From assembly GCA_029747015.1 (NCBI GenBank), contig JAKOGI010000569.1:442501-506500 (forward strand): a DNA stretch of 64,000 nt, read 5' to 3'. This document shows positions 1 to 11,186 of this stretch, in pieces. The translations under genes were made by a program, and so were the position numbers. This stretch comes from Carnegiea gigantea. Taxonomy: Eukaryota; Streptophyta; Magnoliopsida; Caryophyllales; Cactaceae. Under the pieces are notes generated by a model. It searched no databases. It had not been told where the DNA came from and was given only the letters and a program-made list of their open reading frames with translations. Position 1 is the first letter of the stretch; every line of letters starts with the position of its first letter.

Positions 1-253
1 CAACTAAGTGCACATTATCAATTGAGTGGGAGAGAGTTTTACCAATATTACCTATACCGACAATTGTTCCAGACTTGCCGTTTCCAAATGCGACACTCCC
101 ACCATTCAAAGCTGTAAGTAAGAGAAAATTTGATCTTTCACCAGTCATGTGCCGTGAACACCCACTATCAACAAACCACAACTGCCTGTTTTCAAGGGTG
201 TTAGTGGGGTTGTTCGTAAGGTTGTTCTCTCTCACTTCAGCCTGCAAAACAAA
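1..253 (-). pseudogene. pol: Start of copia A pol: aspartic protease region (partial)
   Basis: The minus strand continues in the gag frame after a TGA at 254-256 into the protease region of the polyprotein. The catalytic triplet reads D-S-G (161-169), inside a WFVDSGCSRHMTG-type motif typical of plant copia proteases that cut Gag-Pol. The corresponding site in copia B is mutated to D-S-R. The reading frame is open to the window edge. A run of GAACAACC/ACACCC motif copies (about 180-236) lies between the TGA and the protease motif, and its copy number differs from copia B. Whether this copy ever made protease depends on how the upstream stop is bypassed. Confidence 0.85.
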
Positions 254-256
254 TCA

Positions 257-1987
257 CGGGTTAGTTTTGGGAACCCAGATCCACTTGGGTCCCATTCTTT
301 TAGACATGTAAAGCTCATCTTTTCTAATCCAGAATTATTTCACATACCTTTCATTCTTTTCATTGGTATGTTTTCTTAAAGGGCAAGTGTATCTATAATG
401 ACCCGTTTTATCACAATGAAAGCAAACGATGTTTTCAGGTAATCCCACATACTTTCTATGTATTGGGTAAACGGTCCGTTTATGCTTGTAACGAAGCCCC
501 TTTTTGTTTCTACTGTGATGAGTGTTTAACCAATCAAGGGCTTGTGAAGATTTGTTCCAGCGTTTGTTTGTGGCAAGATCAGTTTCTAATTTTTCTATGG
601 TGGCATTCAAGCTCTGCTTTTCATTTAGCAGGGATTCAACTATTTCTTCCACTTCAAAGAGTTTTTTCTCTACTTGTGTATAATCGCCTTCTTTTAGAAA
701 GAGGTCTTCTCTAAGCACGTTAATATTCTCATGTAAACCGAGTTTTTCATTTTTGAGAATTTCATTTTCAAGCTCTAGGTCACGAACTTCTCTTTTTAGA
801 TCAGCACAGGTGTCTATCAAATTATATAGAAGTTCTTCTAAAGTGGCTTTGTTAAGACCATGTACCTTGTTCTTGAGATCTGAGAAGCTGATTGTTGATT
901 CATCATCTGAATCTGAATCACTTTGTGCCATAAGTGCTACGACCCCTTCTTCAGCTTCAGATTCTCCTTCATCCTCAGAGGAATCTCTCCAAGCAGCCAG
1001 CATAGCTTTCGAGAATCGCTTGCCCAGATTGTTTACAGGGTGTTTTCGACCCTGTTTTCGAGGGTGTTCGGGCATCTGATCTTCTCAAAGCAGAGGGCAA
1101 TTTTTGACTAAGTGATCTGGTTTGCCGCACTTGAAACACCCTGTGAGCTGTTCTTTGGGGGTGTTTCTGGACTTACTGAAGTCTTTTCTTTTGTTGTTCT
1201 CCTTGACCTTTTTGAAGAATTTCTTGAATTTTCTGGACATTAGGGCCATATCTTCATCTTCAAGGTCAGAGTCAGTGTCCTCATGTGCTTTCAAGGCAAG
1301 CCCACGATCCTTCTTTTGCTCCTCTCTTTGTTGTGAGTTCTTTCGGAGTTCATAGGTCTGGAGATTACCAATCAACTCATCGAGGGTGATCTTGTTCATG
1401 TCTTTAGCCTCTTGGATGGCTGTTACTTTGGCCTCCCACGTACGAGGTAAAATTCTGAGGATTTTCCTCACCAACTCTTCAGTGGTGAAAGATCTTCCCA
1501 GGGATTTTAACTCGTTCGTGATGTGGGTAAACCGTGTATACATATCCATCACAGTCTCACGATCACCCATATCAAACAACTCATATTGTCGCATAAGTAG
1601 CTCAATTCTAGATTGTTTAACCTGACTCGTACCTTCATGAGCAACTTGCAGGGCGTTCCAGATAGCTTGGGCTGATTCACACTCAAAGATGCGAGTGTAT
1701 TCATCGGGTCCTAGGCCAAAATATAGAAGCTTTTTGGCCTTGGCATTTTTCTCCATCTTTTTGTAGTCCTCGGCATCAAACTCATGAGGTTCTTTGGGAG
1801 CTGTTTTTCCTTCAGGAAGGGTTTTTATGGGAACAAAAGGCCCGTTCTTGATGAGCATCCATAACTCATAGTCTTCGGCTTGTATATAGTTCTCCATCCT
1901 ATTCTTCCACCAACTATAGTGTTGGCCATTGAAGTAAGGAGGGCGAGTAATGGATTGTCCTTCAAGAATTCCTTGTGGAGTACTCAT
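257..1987 (-). pseudogene. gag: Copia A gag, two nonsense mutations
   Basis: Gag forms the nucleocapsid particle that packages element RNA. The ATG (complement of 1985-1987) is the first after the PBS and matches the copia B start. The N-terminal part has the copia gag fold typical of plant elements (the W-W-K-N-R-M motif near residue 27 belongs to it). A CCHC zinc knuckle, C-F-K-C-G-K-P-D-H-L-V-K-N-C, follows near residue 285. Next come an acidic segment, a long leucine-rich coiled coil, and a second CCHC (C-F-H-C-D-K-T-G-H-Y-R-Y-T-C). Two stops break it: TGA at 1085-1087, where copia B has CGA, and TAA at 335-337, where copia B has CAA. Both are C-to-T changes, as expected from methylcytosine deamination. 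Between them the frame stays open. Published work on Sireviruses links their Gag to dynein light chain 8. I see no clear LC8-binding motif here. Confidence 0.9.
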
Positions 1988-2023
1988 CTTCAGAATCTCT
2001 TAAGGTGTTAACCTTTTGTAGGA

Positions 2024-2041
2024 GAACCCGCTCTGATACCA
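2024..2041 (-). other. Primer-binding site of copia A (initiator tRNA-Met)
   Basis: The minus strand reads TGGTATCAGAGCGGGTTC two bases after the LTR end. The first 12 bases match the complement of the plant initiator tRNA-Met 3' end and the remainder diverges. Copia B has the same PBS and the same AG spacer. Confidence 0.92.
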
Positions 2042-2043
2042 CT

Positions 2044-3636
2044 TGTTAAATTCGTGAGTATACAACCACAAGAGGAGGGTGAATTGTGGTGTCTGATTTT
2101 CGCGTTGTAAATAACAAACACCCTCACAGAGGTTATTCTCAGATGACAAACACCCTAGTGACTTGTTTGCAGGGGGTGTTCTCAAATATTGCAAATGCGA
2201 AAATCACCAAGATAAATGCGGAAAATAAAGCACACACACAATTTTTACGTGGAAAACACCTCTAGCCCAACTGAGGTGTAAAAAACCACGACCTACCTCG
2301 TGTAGGATTTAACCACTTTCACTAATGGGCTTCACACGTTACAAATGTAACACACCTTGTTACAACTTGCAACCACGTAACCTTCTTCTCTAAGAAGGGT
2401 TACACCACATCCAAATCTCACCAGATTGGACACGTCCAAAGTCCACACGACTGAGGACCACTCACTCACTTTTCTGATCCAAGATCAGGGTTACAAAACA
2501 CCTTACGGGGGTGCTTCTGATTTAAGCAGATGTAAGGTACAATGAGGTCCTAGTATGCCAATATCTTGAAAGCTCAGTTTAAACACAACTTGTCTCGGTT
2601 TTTCTTTTCTCAAGCGTAACTCGAAAAATTCTTCTCACTAGAAAAACCACTTTTGAAATTTTCCCTTTTTTGCGTATGTTGTGTATGTTTCTCGTCTTTT
2701 CTCCTCTATGCAAATGGGAGTGAAATGCTGAGATTTTAAACACAAAATCCAACGGTCAAAAACAAGGAGAGGTGAAAGAATCAGCTAAGTATGGAAAACG
2801 ATTTTCAAGCAAGAAATACTCCCCAACGGCTAGTGATAAATTTTTCCCAAAATATAAGGGATTTGTTATCTTAAGAGATAACCCTTATCTTCCCATAGCC
2901 ATGAAGAAGATTCAAATGACAACCAGAAATCTTCAGCTTTTGAAATTTTATCATATCCGAAAATATAGGCAAAGGGAATCTTTTAGTTTTGGCAAATCTC
3001 CCAAAACCTATTTTCGCAAATCTCCCATAATATTTTCAAGAAATATCCTTTCCAGAAAAATAGCAATCTTGGAATTTAAAGAAAGTATTCTGGAGATCTT
3101 GGCCAACCGAAATGAATTTTCAAAGATAACCGGGTATGGCCACTTCAGTTCAGAAACACCCTAGGCACCCTGTTTGCAGGGTTGTTCGCAACTGGTGTTC
3201 TGAAGCACTTAGCGCAAATACCGATTCAAGAGGTGTTTAAAATGACGTTTTCAATATTGGCATATTAACAAGAGTCTAAATAAATAAAACCTATATACCC
3301 AAGACTTCTTGTTTTGAACCAGTCATCTTGTCCAAGATTTGTAGAGCTGCTGTGAACACCAAGGCCACCTTGTTTGCTGGGGTTGTTCTTTGCATTGCTA
3401 GAGTTCAGGAACATGCCTTACAATCAACTGTCGAGATGGTGTTCTTGACTTAATATAGAATCATCAAGTAAAACCTGTTTTGAAGACTTGTTCTCACATG
3501 TAGCAAACCAGTTAATACAATAAAGATCACAAACACCAGTTAGGCCTGTTTGGAGATCGTGTTTGGAGCAACATTACTTGGACAAATTTTTACACTTGGA
3601 TTTGTCATCATCAAAACTAAATATAATAACTCAACA
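2044..3636 (-). repeat. 5' LTR of copia A
   Basis: This is a TG...CA bounded LTR; on the minus strand it runs from 3636 to 2044. It shares with the copia B LTR the start region (TTTAGTTTTGATGA), the TTTAAA core promoter neighbourhood (minus strand near 2735), and the final segment carrying the TACAC(A/G)AGGTAGG block. At least four copies of the element's palindromic motif occur at about 2117-2190, 3147-3186, 3353-3398 and 3528-3572. The one at 3163-3178 is a perfect ACCCTG-TTTG-CAGGGT hairpin. The apparent ORF at 2772-3164 has no recognisable content and I treat it as chance. Confidence 0.9.
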
Positions 3637-3877
3637 TTAGCCGTTATCATACTATTGTTATGTTTAATTTTAGGATTGTATTCTTCAAGGTTTAAGAACA
3701 AAGAGTGTCTACCATGTATATAACCACAAATAACAGAAGACTAGTACATTGCCACCAAAACAACAACCAAATAAGAACCCAATTTTTTATTTTTTAATTA
3801 ATTAAAGAAAAAGGCAAAAAAAGAAAACTAAAATAAGAGAAAAACAAAAGAGAAAAATCAAAAATTACTACCCATAT
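3637..3877 (-). other. A/T-rich remnant of the 5' internal region of element J
   Basis: About 240 bp lie between the inserted copia A and the PBS of element J. It is very A-rich (3780-3860 is nearly pure A/T with short G islands), contains no ORF and has no other recognisable feature. By position it is the untranslated leader of J. Confidence 0.5.
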
Positions 3878-3893
3878 CCTAGCAATGGGGCCA
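3878..3893 (-). other. Primer-binding site of element J (tRNA-Asp type)
   Basis: The minus strand reads TGGCCCCATTGCTAGG after an AGTTT spacer. This resembles the TGGCGCCGTTGCC primer site of Athila and Tat gypsy elements with two to three substitutions. Element H has the same spacer style and a similar site at 46198. Confidence 0.65.
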
Positions 3894-3898
3894 AAACT

Positions 3899-5774
3899 TG
3901 GTATGGCTCTTTAAGTCTTAAAAATTAGACCCAAATACTTGTAACTACACAAGGTGTTGTACATCAGTGAGTATATAAGTGCAGTGCTCTACGAGGAATG
4001 GTAGTAACTTTAAGTTTACTTCACAACTTAAATTAAAAAACAATATTTAAGTGCGAAGTTCAATTATCAAATTAAAAACAATAAAACTAAGAAAACTATC
4101 GAGTCAAGAAAATAAGAAAGAGGGATCAAATTAGAGACAATCTAGAACTTCAACTTGATCATCGACTTCAGTATTGAATTACTAACTTTGGTGGGGTTTC
4201 AATTATCATTTCCATTTGACATAGCTTATTTAGTAGTTAGTATGAATTATTTATTTTAGACATAACTCATGTGATTTTTAGCATAAATTATTCAAATTGG
4301 GCAACTATAATTCTAAGCACAACATCAGAATTTTACATTAGCCTATAACGTTTACTACATAAATGAGAGAGCAAATTAGACTACTGAAATCTACATGAAT
4401 AAACAATAGTATAAATAAATTATGATCAAATAAAATTTAAAATACAATAAAAGACAAAAATAACACCAAAAGAAATTAGTAAAACACTATTATTATTCAA
4501 GTTTTCATCTTAAACCTAGATGAGCAACTTAACTAGCCATAGTTAGCAAAAACACCATTGAGGTTGGCCTAGCTATACTCTTGATTAGAGGCATATTTCA
4601 TTACCTATGTCCACTTTGATACTCGATCACACAAAATTATAGCATTAAGCACAAACTCTCCAATTTGACTTAAAAATGAAGTGAGAATAGAACAGAAAGA
4701 AAAATTACTAGTAAGCTGATTTTCTTTTAAATCCCTCAAGCTAAACGATTTTATCTTACTAAAACTCTCTACTCTCTAAGTGAAGGACAGAAGATAAAAG
4801 ATGAGAGAATGGTGGAATGCTTGGATAAGTGGATTGGTTTATACAAGCCCTTAGCCCTTTTCATAGGCATAATTAAGCTCCAACCCTTGATAGTCCAGTG
4901 TAATGCCCAGTTTATTGTCAAAATTGTTTCACCATTGACTGGGCATTTTTGCCTTAAATGTTTTCGAGTCAAGCATAGGTCTGTATGTCGGAATTGGCCC
5001 ACGTGAAAATAGGAGCTTGACAAAAAGAGTGATGTGAGGAAGACTAGACAGTGTGGAACTAGATTGCTGCAATTTTGGTTCATAAATCACATAAGCTGCA
5101 AGAAATAGTGGGCACCTGGGTTGCCAGGCCTACATGGGAGTGAGAAGAGATGGTGAAGTTGGGCACACAATTGGGAACCAAGGAACAGGCCCATGGGACA
5201 GAGTGGGCGTTTGGGTCAATAAGATTAGGTTTTGACTACTAGGTAGTGAAGGAGCAAGGAATAGGCCCACACATAAGTGAAAATGAGAAATGGGTGATAT
5301 GTTGGGCATTACTTGTAAATAGGTTGGATCATGCACTAACTTTGTGGATGGAGCTCAAGGGAATAGCCTATATGATTGGCAAGGAGAGAGAGGGGGAGCT
5401 ACAAGTGATTTTACGGCAAGCTCGGTCGTGAGAAAGAAGTCAAAACTGAAGCGTCAATACTTTTCAAGGTCCACATGTGCGATCTACCTTGATTAAAAAT
5501 TAATAATGACTCTATGCTTGGACTGATATGGGAATAAAGGAATTGGATTCCATGAGGTAGGCTCGTCACATGCACACGTCGCTGGGATGCACAAGTGGCA
5601 TACAAATCTGGCTATGTGTACCGAATCAAATTCCTCGATTTCGTACACAAGTTTGAATCTTTTTTCTTAACCTAAAAAATCCTAAAATATGCATTATCTA
5701 CCCATAAAATGTATTTCAAAGACTTAAAAGTGGGTAAAATGGGAGCAATTGAGGGCATAAAATGTGAGTTATCA
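3899..5774 (-). repeat. 5' LTR of element J (Athila/Tat-like, minus strand)
   Basis: On the minus strand this 1.88-kb segment begins TGATAACTCACATTTTATGC (5774) and ends at CA (3900-3899), five bases from the PBS. The TGATAACT... start is one I associate with plant gypsy LTRs. A TATATA box (minus strand near 3970-3980) lies about 75 bp from the LTR end, where a core promoter would be. No internal coding region of J survives in the window because copia A interrupts it. A solo LTR is less likely because the PBS is adjacent. Confidence 0.65.
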
Positions 5775-5908
5775 TGGACAATAATCCAATCATTTCTCTG
5801 AGGGAAACGAGAAACCAAGGAGATAAAGGACCACGAAAAGAGGCTATGACAAGTCCCGTCAAGGACGGTACTAGCCAGCCTTATAAGAAGTCATTAGAGG
5901 TCCCTATG
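5775..5908. other. Short unassigned segment between LTR J and LTR F
   Basis: These 134 bp separate two LTRs. A short open frame covers them on the plus strand but has no motif I recognise. They may be the left flank of the site where LTR F inserted, with the right flank at 33929. Confidence 0.3.
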
Positions 5909-7711
5909 TGTAATAGCCCGAGCCTAAAGCACGCCAATTATCTCGGTTCATTTCCCTTAAAATTAATCAAGTTGAGCGCCACATTTTAATTCATCATTTG
6001 ATGTATTTATGTAATTGTAGGCTAAGATGATGAAGTGACCTCGAAATAAAATTTAATCATGCTCTGTACGAAATGATTTAGAACTTATAAATACATAAAT
6101 ACATAAATCAATAGAAAAAGTTTTAAAATTAGCCCATTTATAAAGGCGAGTAAAAGTTATAATTTTTCAAGGCAAATAAAATCATAATGAATAAATGAAA
6201 TACTAATAAGTACAAGAGCATATGCTAATCAAAATGAGTACGTTTATAATTTTCTAACAAAATAAATCATGCAAAGCATAGACCAAATATTATCCCAAGT
6301 ATTTATCAGCTAAAAAAGGAATTATCTTACTACAAAAAAATAACAATAAAAATAATGAAAAATAATGTGGCTAATAAAGGAAACACCTAGAGATAGGGGT
6401 ATGCTTAGCCAATTAATCAAAACAAGTGATATTTTGTTATTTCCCTCTTTCTAATTCACGTAGAGGACCCCTCCCGCAATTCTTATGCTCAACTCTCTTT
6501 CCTCCCTGCTCTGCTTCGTGTTTGCCCCTGTTTGCCACCACCCAGGTTGTTGTGCACCACTAGCAGACCACCGCCAAGCTTGCTGTAGCTGCAACCCCAG
6601 CACTGACACCTCTCTCTGCCCCACTCCCCTCTACTTTGTTCTAAGTGTTTGGAGGTAAACCCTAACTTGTTCATCACTTGTTTTTACTCTCTTTACTCCC
6701 TAATTCATTTAGTTAATGTGTTATTTTAACTTGGATGAATATTAGTTGGTGATAATTTAGAGTTTATCATGATGATTTTGAGTATTTGGAAGAGTAAGTG
6801 TTGTAATGTTCATGAGGGACTTGAATATTAGGCATGAGTTGTGAGGTGGTGCTCTTGTAATTAAATATGTTAAATTTTGATGGTTGTCAACTGTGTTTTG
6901 AATATAACCAAAGGTTTTAGGAGTATAGGGTGTGCTAGGAAAAGGTTAAGAAGAGTAGGGAGGCTTGAGGTTGAGGGAAAAAGACATTTAGGATTGTAAT
7001 CAAACCTAAAAACAGGGGCTACTTTAGAAATAAATTGGTACTGATGGAGGCGTAAAAAAACTGTGATTTTTGGTGGATAAGTAAGTCAATGAGCTATCTT
7101 TCAATTGCCACTAGAATTATTTTATTCTGAGTTTTGTGGACAAAGTTATGGCTGATTTATGAAAGTTGTGCAGAATAAATTGGAGCTATGCACGGTTTTG
7201 CTTAAGCGTAATGTTAGGGGCCATGTTGTGGTGATTGTGTTTTGCTCTATGAATGAAAGAGTTGTGGGACTTTCTAATCTTTCCATATTGGGGCTTTTGA
7301 TCTTAATACAAGGTTGGGGATGAAAGAGATGAATTTTCTAAGGTAGACCTTAAAATGGTAGTAAAATATTGTGAGGCGGTGAATTAGAATTTTAGGAGCC
7401 ATGTTTACATAAAGGATGAACTAACGCTTGACATGTGGAAATTAAGAGTAATGCATAATGTAATGAAGTAATGAAGATGATGAATTATAATTAATGTTAA
7501 GAATGACTCATGGGTACTTCCAAGGATATAGTTGAAATTTGAATGAGGTTATTTTGGGCTATAAATGACGTATTTTCTAGGAGCTAATGGTAATGCCTTT
7601 CTCAACAATAATCATAATAGCTATAATATTATCAAAAATGGGGACAACAATATTAATGCGCATAATGAGAATAGTGGCTTTAATACTATTAGTAATAACA
7701 ATAACGATGAT
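5909..7711 (+). repeat. LTR F, left part (old gypsy LTR split by gypsy B)
   Basis: It starts TGTAATAGCCC and is homologous but diverged from the gypsy B LTR. The pairs can be followed through the CT-rich block at 6440-6620, the GTAAACCCTAAC block near 6653, and the segment about tatctttcaattgccactag near 7097. Gypsy B inserted at 7711/7712, and the rest of F resumes at 32930. The two parts total about 2.80 kb, the same length as the gypsy B LTR, so F is a complete LTR. The last five bases (7707-7711, ATGAT) are the gypsy B target duplication. ORFs in this stretch (for example 7565-7753) are low-complexity Asn-rich AT sequence and not genes. Confidence 0.75.
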
Positions 7712-9656
7712 TGTAATAACCCTACCCTAAATCATATTTATTTATCTAATTAAGCCATGTTATTAATTTTTCATATTTATTTACCTTGTTTAATCATCCC
7801 GGTTGGGAGAATTCAATTTTGGGCCCCATTTTTCAATTCGAGTTTCATTTACTGTAACAATTTCGGAAAAATTGATAGTAAGCCTCGATAATTATAGTTT
7901 AAAAGATTAAATTATTTTTTATAACTTCACCAAAAAAAATTTAATTTCGAGCTACAAAAAAAAAATTCACTCGCATAAAGTATATTTTTCGGGCCTAAGC
8001 TCATTAAGCTTAATTACCATTAGCGAAATGCATTAATGAGATTAAATTTCAGCCAGGTAAAATAAGCAAGGCAAAAACAAAGAGCATATATCAACCAAGT
8101 ATCAAGGATAAGCATAAAAATCATTTTTTCTTCCTCACAAGCAAGACTAGTCTTCCTCTCTCTTCCTCTCTCTTTCCTCTCACTTTCCTCTCCATTTCTC
8201 TACCCCCATGGGTAGCCCTTGCTGCCATCACCACATCCACCAGCCACCACCCCATCAACCACCAGCCACCACCTACAATGCACACAAACATTAACCACTA
8301 CCTCTATCTTCATATATTCAAACTTCAAGTGAGTAAACCCTAACTTTATCTTGTGGTTTTGATTGTGTTTTGGATTTTGATTCTTGTTTTTGATTATTAA
8401 TCATGTTTTTTTGATTCAATCAAGAGTTATTTTGATGTTGTATTGGTTGGATCATCTTGAAAGAAAGAAAAGATTGAGGGTGTTCATGTTCATGCAAGTT
8501 TAGGGTGTGACGATGGATTTTGATTGTTTTGAACGACATTTTGTGATCTTTGACATTGGTAATGAATACTAAGATATTTATGCTAATTTATATAAGTTAA
8601 AGAGTGATTTTAGTGGGTGGTTACGTGAAGAAAAGATTGAAAAATGTGATTATTGAGCAGTAAACACACCTAAAATAGGGGTCACTACGGGAGAAAACCG
8701 GTATTAATTGGCACATAAAAAACTCATGAATTGTGGCGTAGTGATATCTTGATGAGTGAGCTTTCAATAGGCTCTAGAATTACTCAATTTTGAGTTGTGT
8801 GGACAAAGTTATGACCACTTTACTAAAGACTGCGCAAAATACATCGAAATTGGGAGCATTTATGAGCAGGGGAATTTACGGAACAACTGGTATTGATTGG
8901 GTCATTGAAAAATTGTGATTTTTGGTATGTGGATATTTCAATGATTTATCTTTCAAATTCCTTTTGAATTACCTTAATCCGAGTTCTGTGGAAAACGTTA
9001 TGGTCATTTTACTACGACTGCGCATATTGAACTGAAATTGTGTACATCTGTGTTCTATCCTAATTTTAGGGACCCTACTATGTGAATCATGCTTTGTGTC
9101 CTAAACACAAGTTTTAGCAGACATTATGAGCTTTTCATATTGGGGTTTTATATCTCAATTGGAGGGCAGGAGTGATGATATTGATCTTCTAAAATAGACC
9201 ATCAAACGGTGTTATGTGAAGAAAGAAATCAGTGCTTAACGGATCAAACAGAGGTTATTTGAGCCTTTATGAGCCTCACGACACCCCTTATGGTATTAAA
9301 CCTTCTATTATACATTTCAGAATCTTCCATTATCAATTTCAGAAATATCAAAAACCCATATTTCGTTTATTTCAATGAAAATCTTTTCATTATCAGCCCA
9401 ATCATTCCAATGTGATCTATTTTGTTTCAATTTATTGTATTTCAAGTTCAATAACCCTAACTGATTTATTTTTCAGATCATCTTGGTTTAACTTGCCTTA
9501 TGTTGAATCATTGGAATTGTAGAAGCCTTTTAATTAATTAATTTTCATTAAAGTTATAAATTATGTCAGTGAACATGGTTTACTAACTACATTTATCTAT
9601 AATTATATTTCTTAAACAGAAATGGAGCGTACTCTATCATTCTCCATTGTGCATAC

Positions 9657-11131
9657 TGTTGATTATATTTAGTTTTGATGATAACAAATCCAAGAGTAAC
9701 ATATTTGTCTAAGTAATGTTGTTCCAAACAAGCTCTCCAAACAGGGCCTAATACACCGTTGTTCCTACACAGCTGTTTGTGATATTTTGTTAACCTGGAG
9801 GCTAAATGTTGAGAACAAGTCTTAGGAACAGGTTCCGAGCTTCAGTGACACAAGATCAGCAAACAACACATATGGTTTAAGTCTTGAGGAACATTCAGCT
9901 ACACATGATCACCCAAGGAATCAAGGTGACCAAGGTGTTTTGGAGCAGCATATTCACTCTTGATAAGACAACTAATTCTTACAAGGAGTCTTGGTTAATT
10001 TAGTTTTTATCTTTTATACTCTTGTTAATATGCCAATCTTAAAAGTATCATTTTTAGCACTTCTTGAAAACGGTTTTCGAAAAGTTGCTTTGGGACACCA
10101 TTTCCAAACAACCCTACAAACAGGGTGCCTAGGGTGTTCTCAAAAACTACAGCAGCTACATCAGTCTTATCTGGAAATTTGCTTCGGTTGGCTGCCAGAT
10201 CTAAAACGATTTGTTTTGAATTTGAAAAAAAAAAAAATTGTAAAACTATTTTTGCTAAAGATTTCTCTTGAAAGATTCTTATCCCTTATTTTTAGGTCTC
10301 GATTGAATTTGGGATAAATCAAGATTTTATTCTTTTCAAGCTAGATTACTCGGCCAAGATATTTTAAGAAAATCTTCTCTCCTCTCTTAGCCGTTGGAAA
10401 TCTTTGGTGAATCTTCTAAGCGACTAAAAATAGAGGATTTTCCCTATCTTTTGAAAAGAATAGCCGTTGGGTTGTGCGTTTAAATATTGAAATTCTCTCT
10501 CCCATTTGACAATCCGGTTTTTACAAAGAAGTAAGAGATTTTTAGAGCTGAATTTCAAAGAGAAAAACCATGAGAAGATTGTGCTTAACTGAGCTTTCAA
10601 TTTCTTGGCATAATAGGACTTCATTGTACCTTACATCTGCTTAAGTCAGAAGCACCCCAGTAAGGTGTTTTGTACTCCTGTTCTCAAAATAGAAAGTGAG
10701 TGAGTGTGTCCTCAGTCGTGTGGACTTTTGACGTGTCCTATCTGGTGAGATTAGACGTGGTGTAACCTGTCTTAGGAAAGAAGGTTATGTGGGTTACAAG
10801 TTGTAACAAGGAGTGTTGCTTTTGTAACGTTTTCAGCCCGTTAGTGAAGTGGTTAAATCCTACACAAGGTAGGTCGTGGTTTTTCACACCTCAGTTGGGC
10901 TAGAGGTGTTCTCCACGTAAAAATTGTGTATGCTTTATTTCCGCATTTATTACTTTGAATTTCGCTACTGAATCAATTGAGAACAACCGCTACAAACAAG
11001 GTGTAAGGTTGTTTGCGATTTACAAACAATCTCTGCAATCAAGTGCTACAGTTGTTTGTCAGTTATTAGGCGAAAATCGACCACCACAATTCACCCCCCC
11101 TCTTGTGGTTGTGTACTCTTGGAATTCAACA
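9657..11131 (+). repeat. 5' LTR of copia B
   Basis: It runs from TGTTGATTATATTTAG to AATTCAACA. It carries the family's palindromic motif at about 9717-9785, 10094-10142 and 10980-11015. Two stretches of the motif form AACACC...GGTGTT or ACCCT...AGGGT arms. The block CACACCTCAGTTGGGCTAGAG near 10884 and the CACTTTCT region are shared with LTR A. Small ORFs here (9991-10317, 10955-11212) cross structural blocks and are not real genes. Confidence 0.94.
10479..10486 (+). promoter_or_regulatory. Candidate TATA-like core promoter in the copia B LTR
   Basis: TTTAAATA follows GTTGTGCG. The minus-strand copia A LTR has TTTAAAAT at the same aligned position although neighbouring sequence differs. It is followed by a pyrimidine-rich initiator-like CTCTCTCCCATTTG about 15 bp on. 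This conserved placement is the only evidence. No transcription start can be read from sequence alone. Confidence 0.4.
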
Positions 11132-11133
11132 AG

Positions 11134-11151
11134 TGGTATCAGAGCGGGTTC
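11134..11151 (+). other. Primer-binding site of copia B
   Basis: TGGTATCAGAGCGGGTTC begins two bases after the LTR. Its first 12 bases complement the 3' end of initiator tRNA-Met. It is identical to the copia A site. Confidence 0.94.
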
Positions 11152-11186
11152 TCTCAAAAGGGCTAACACCTTGAGAGATTCTGAAG

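Larger units (their letters stand above)
1..3636 (-). mobile_element. Copia (Sirevirus-like) retrotransposon A, 5' part only
   Basis: Read on the minus strand this is LTR (2044-3636), PBS, gag and the beginning of pol, after which the window ends. The gag and pol parts align closely with copia B at 11187-13200, so both belong to one family. The LTR is about 1.59 kb, longer than the 1.47-kb LTR of copia B and clearly diverged from it, so A is a different subfamily. The five bases right of the LTR are TTAGC (3637-3641), one half of the expected target-site duplication. The other half lies outside the window. Sirevirus assignment is from family knowledge: two-knuckle gag with a coiled coil, and relationship to copia B, which carries an env-like ORF. 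Confidence 0.93.

Noticed and set aside
2772..3164. 130-codon frame in LTR A
   Set aside because: It is entirely within LTR sequence, Lys/Ser/Phe-rich by A/T composition, and not conserved in the copia B LTR.
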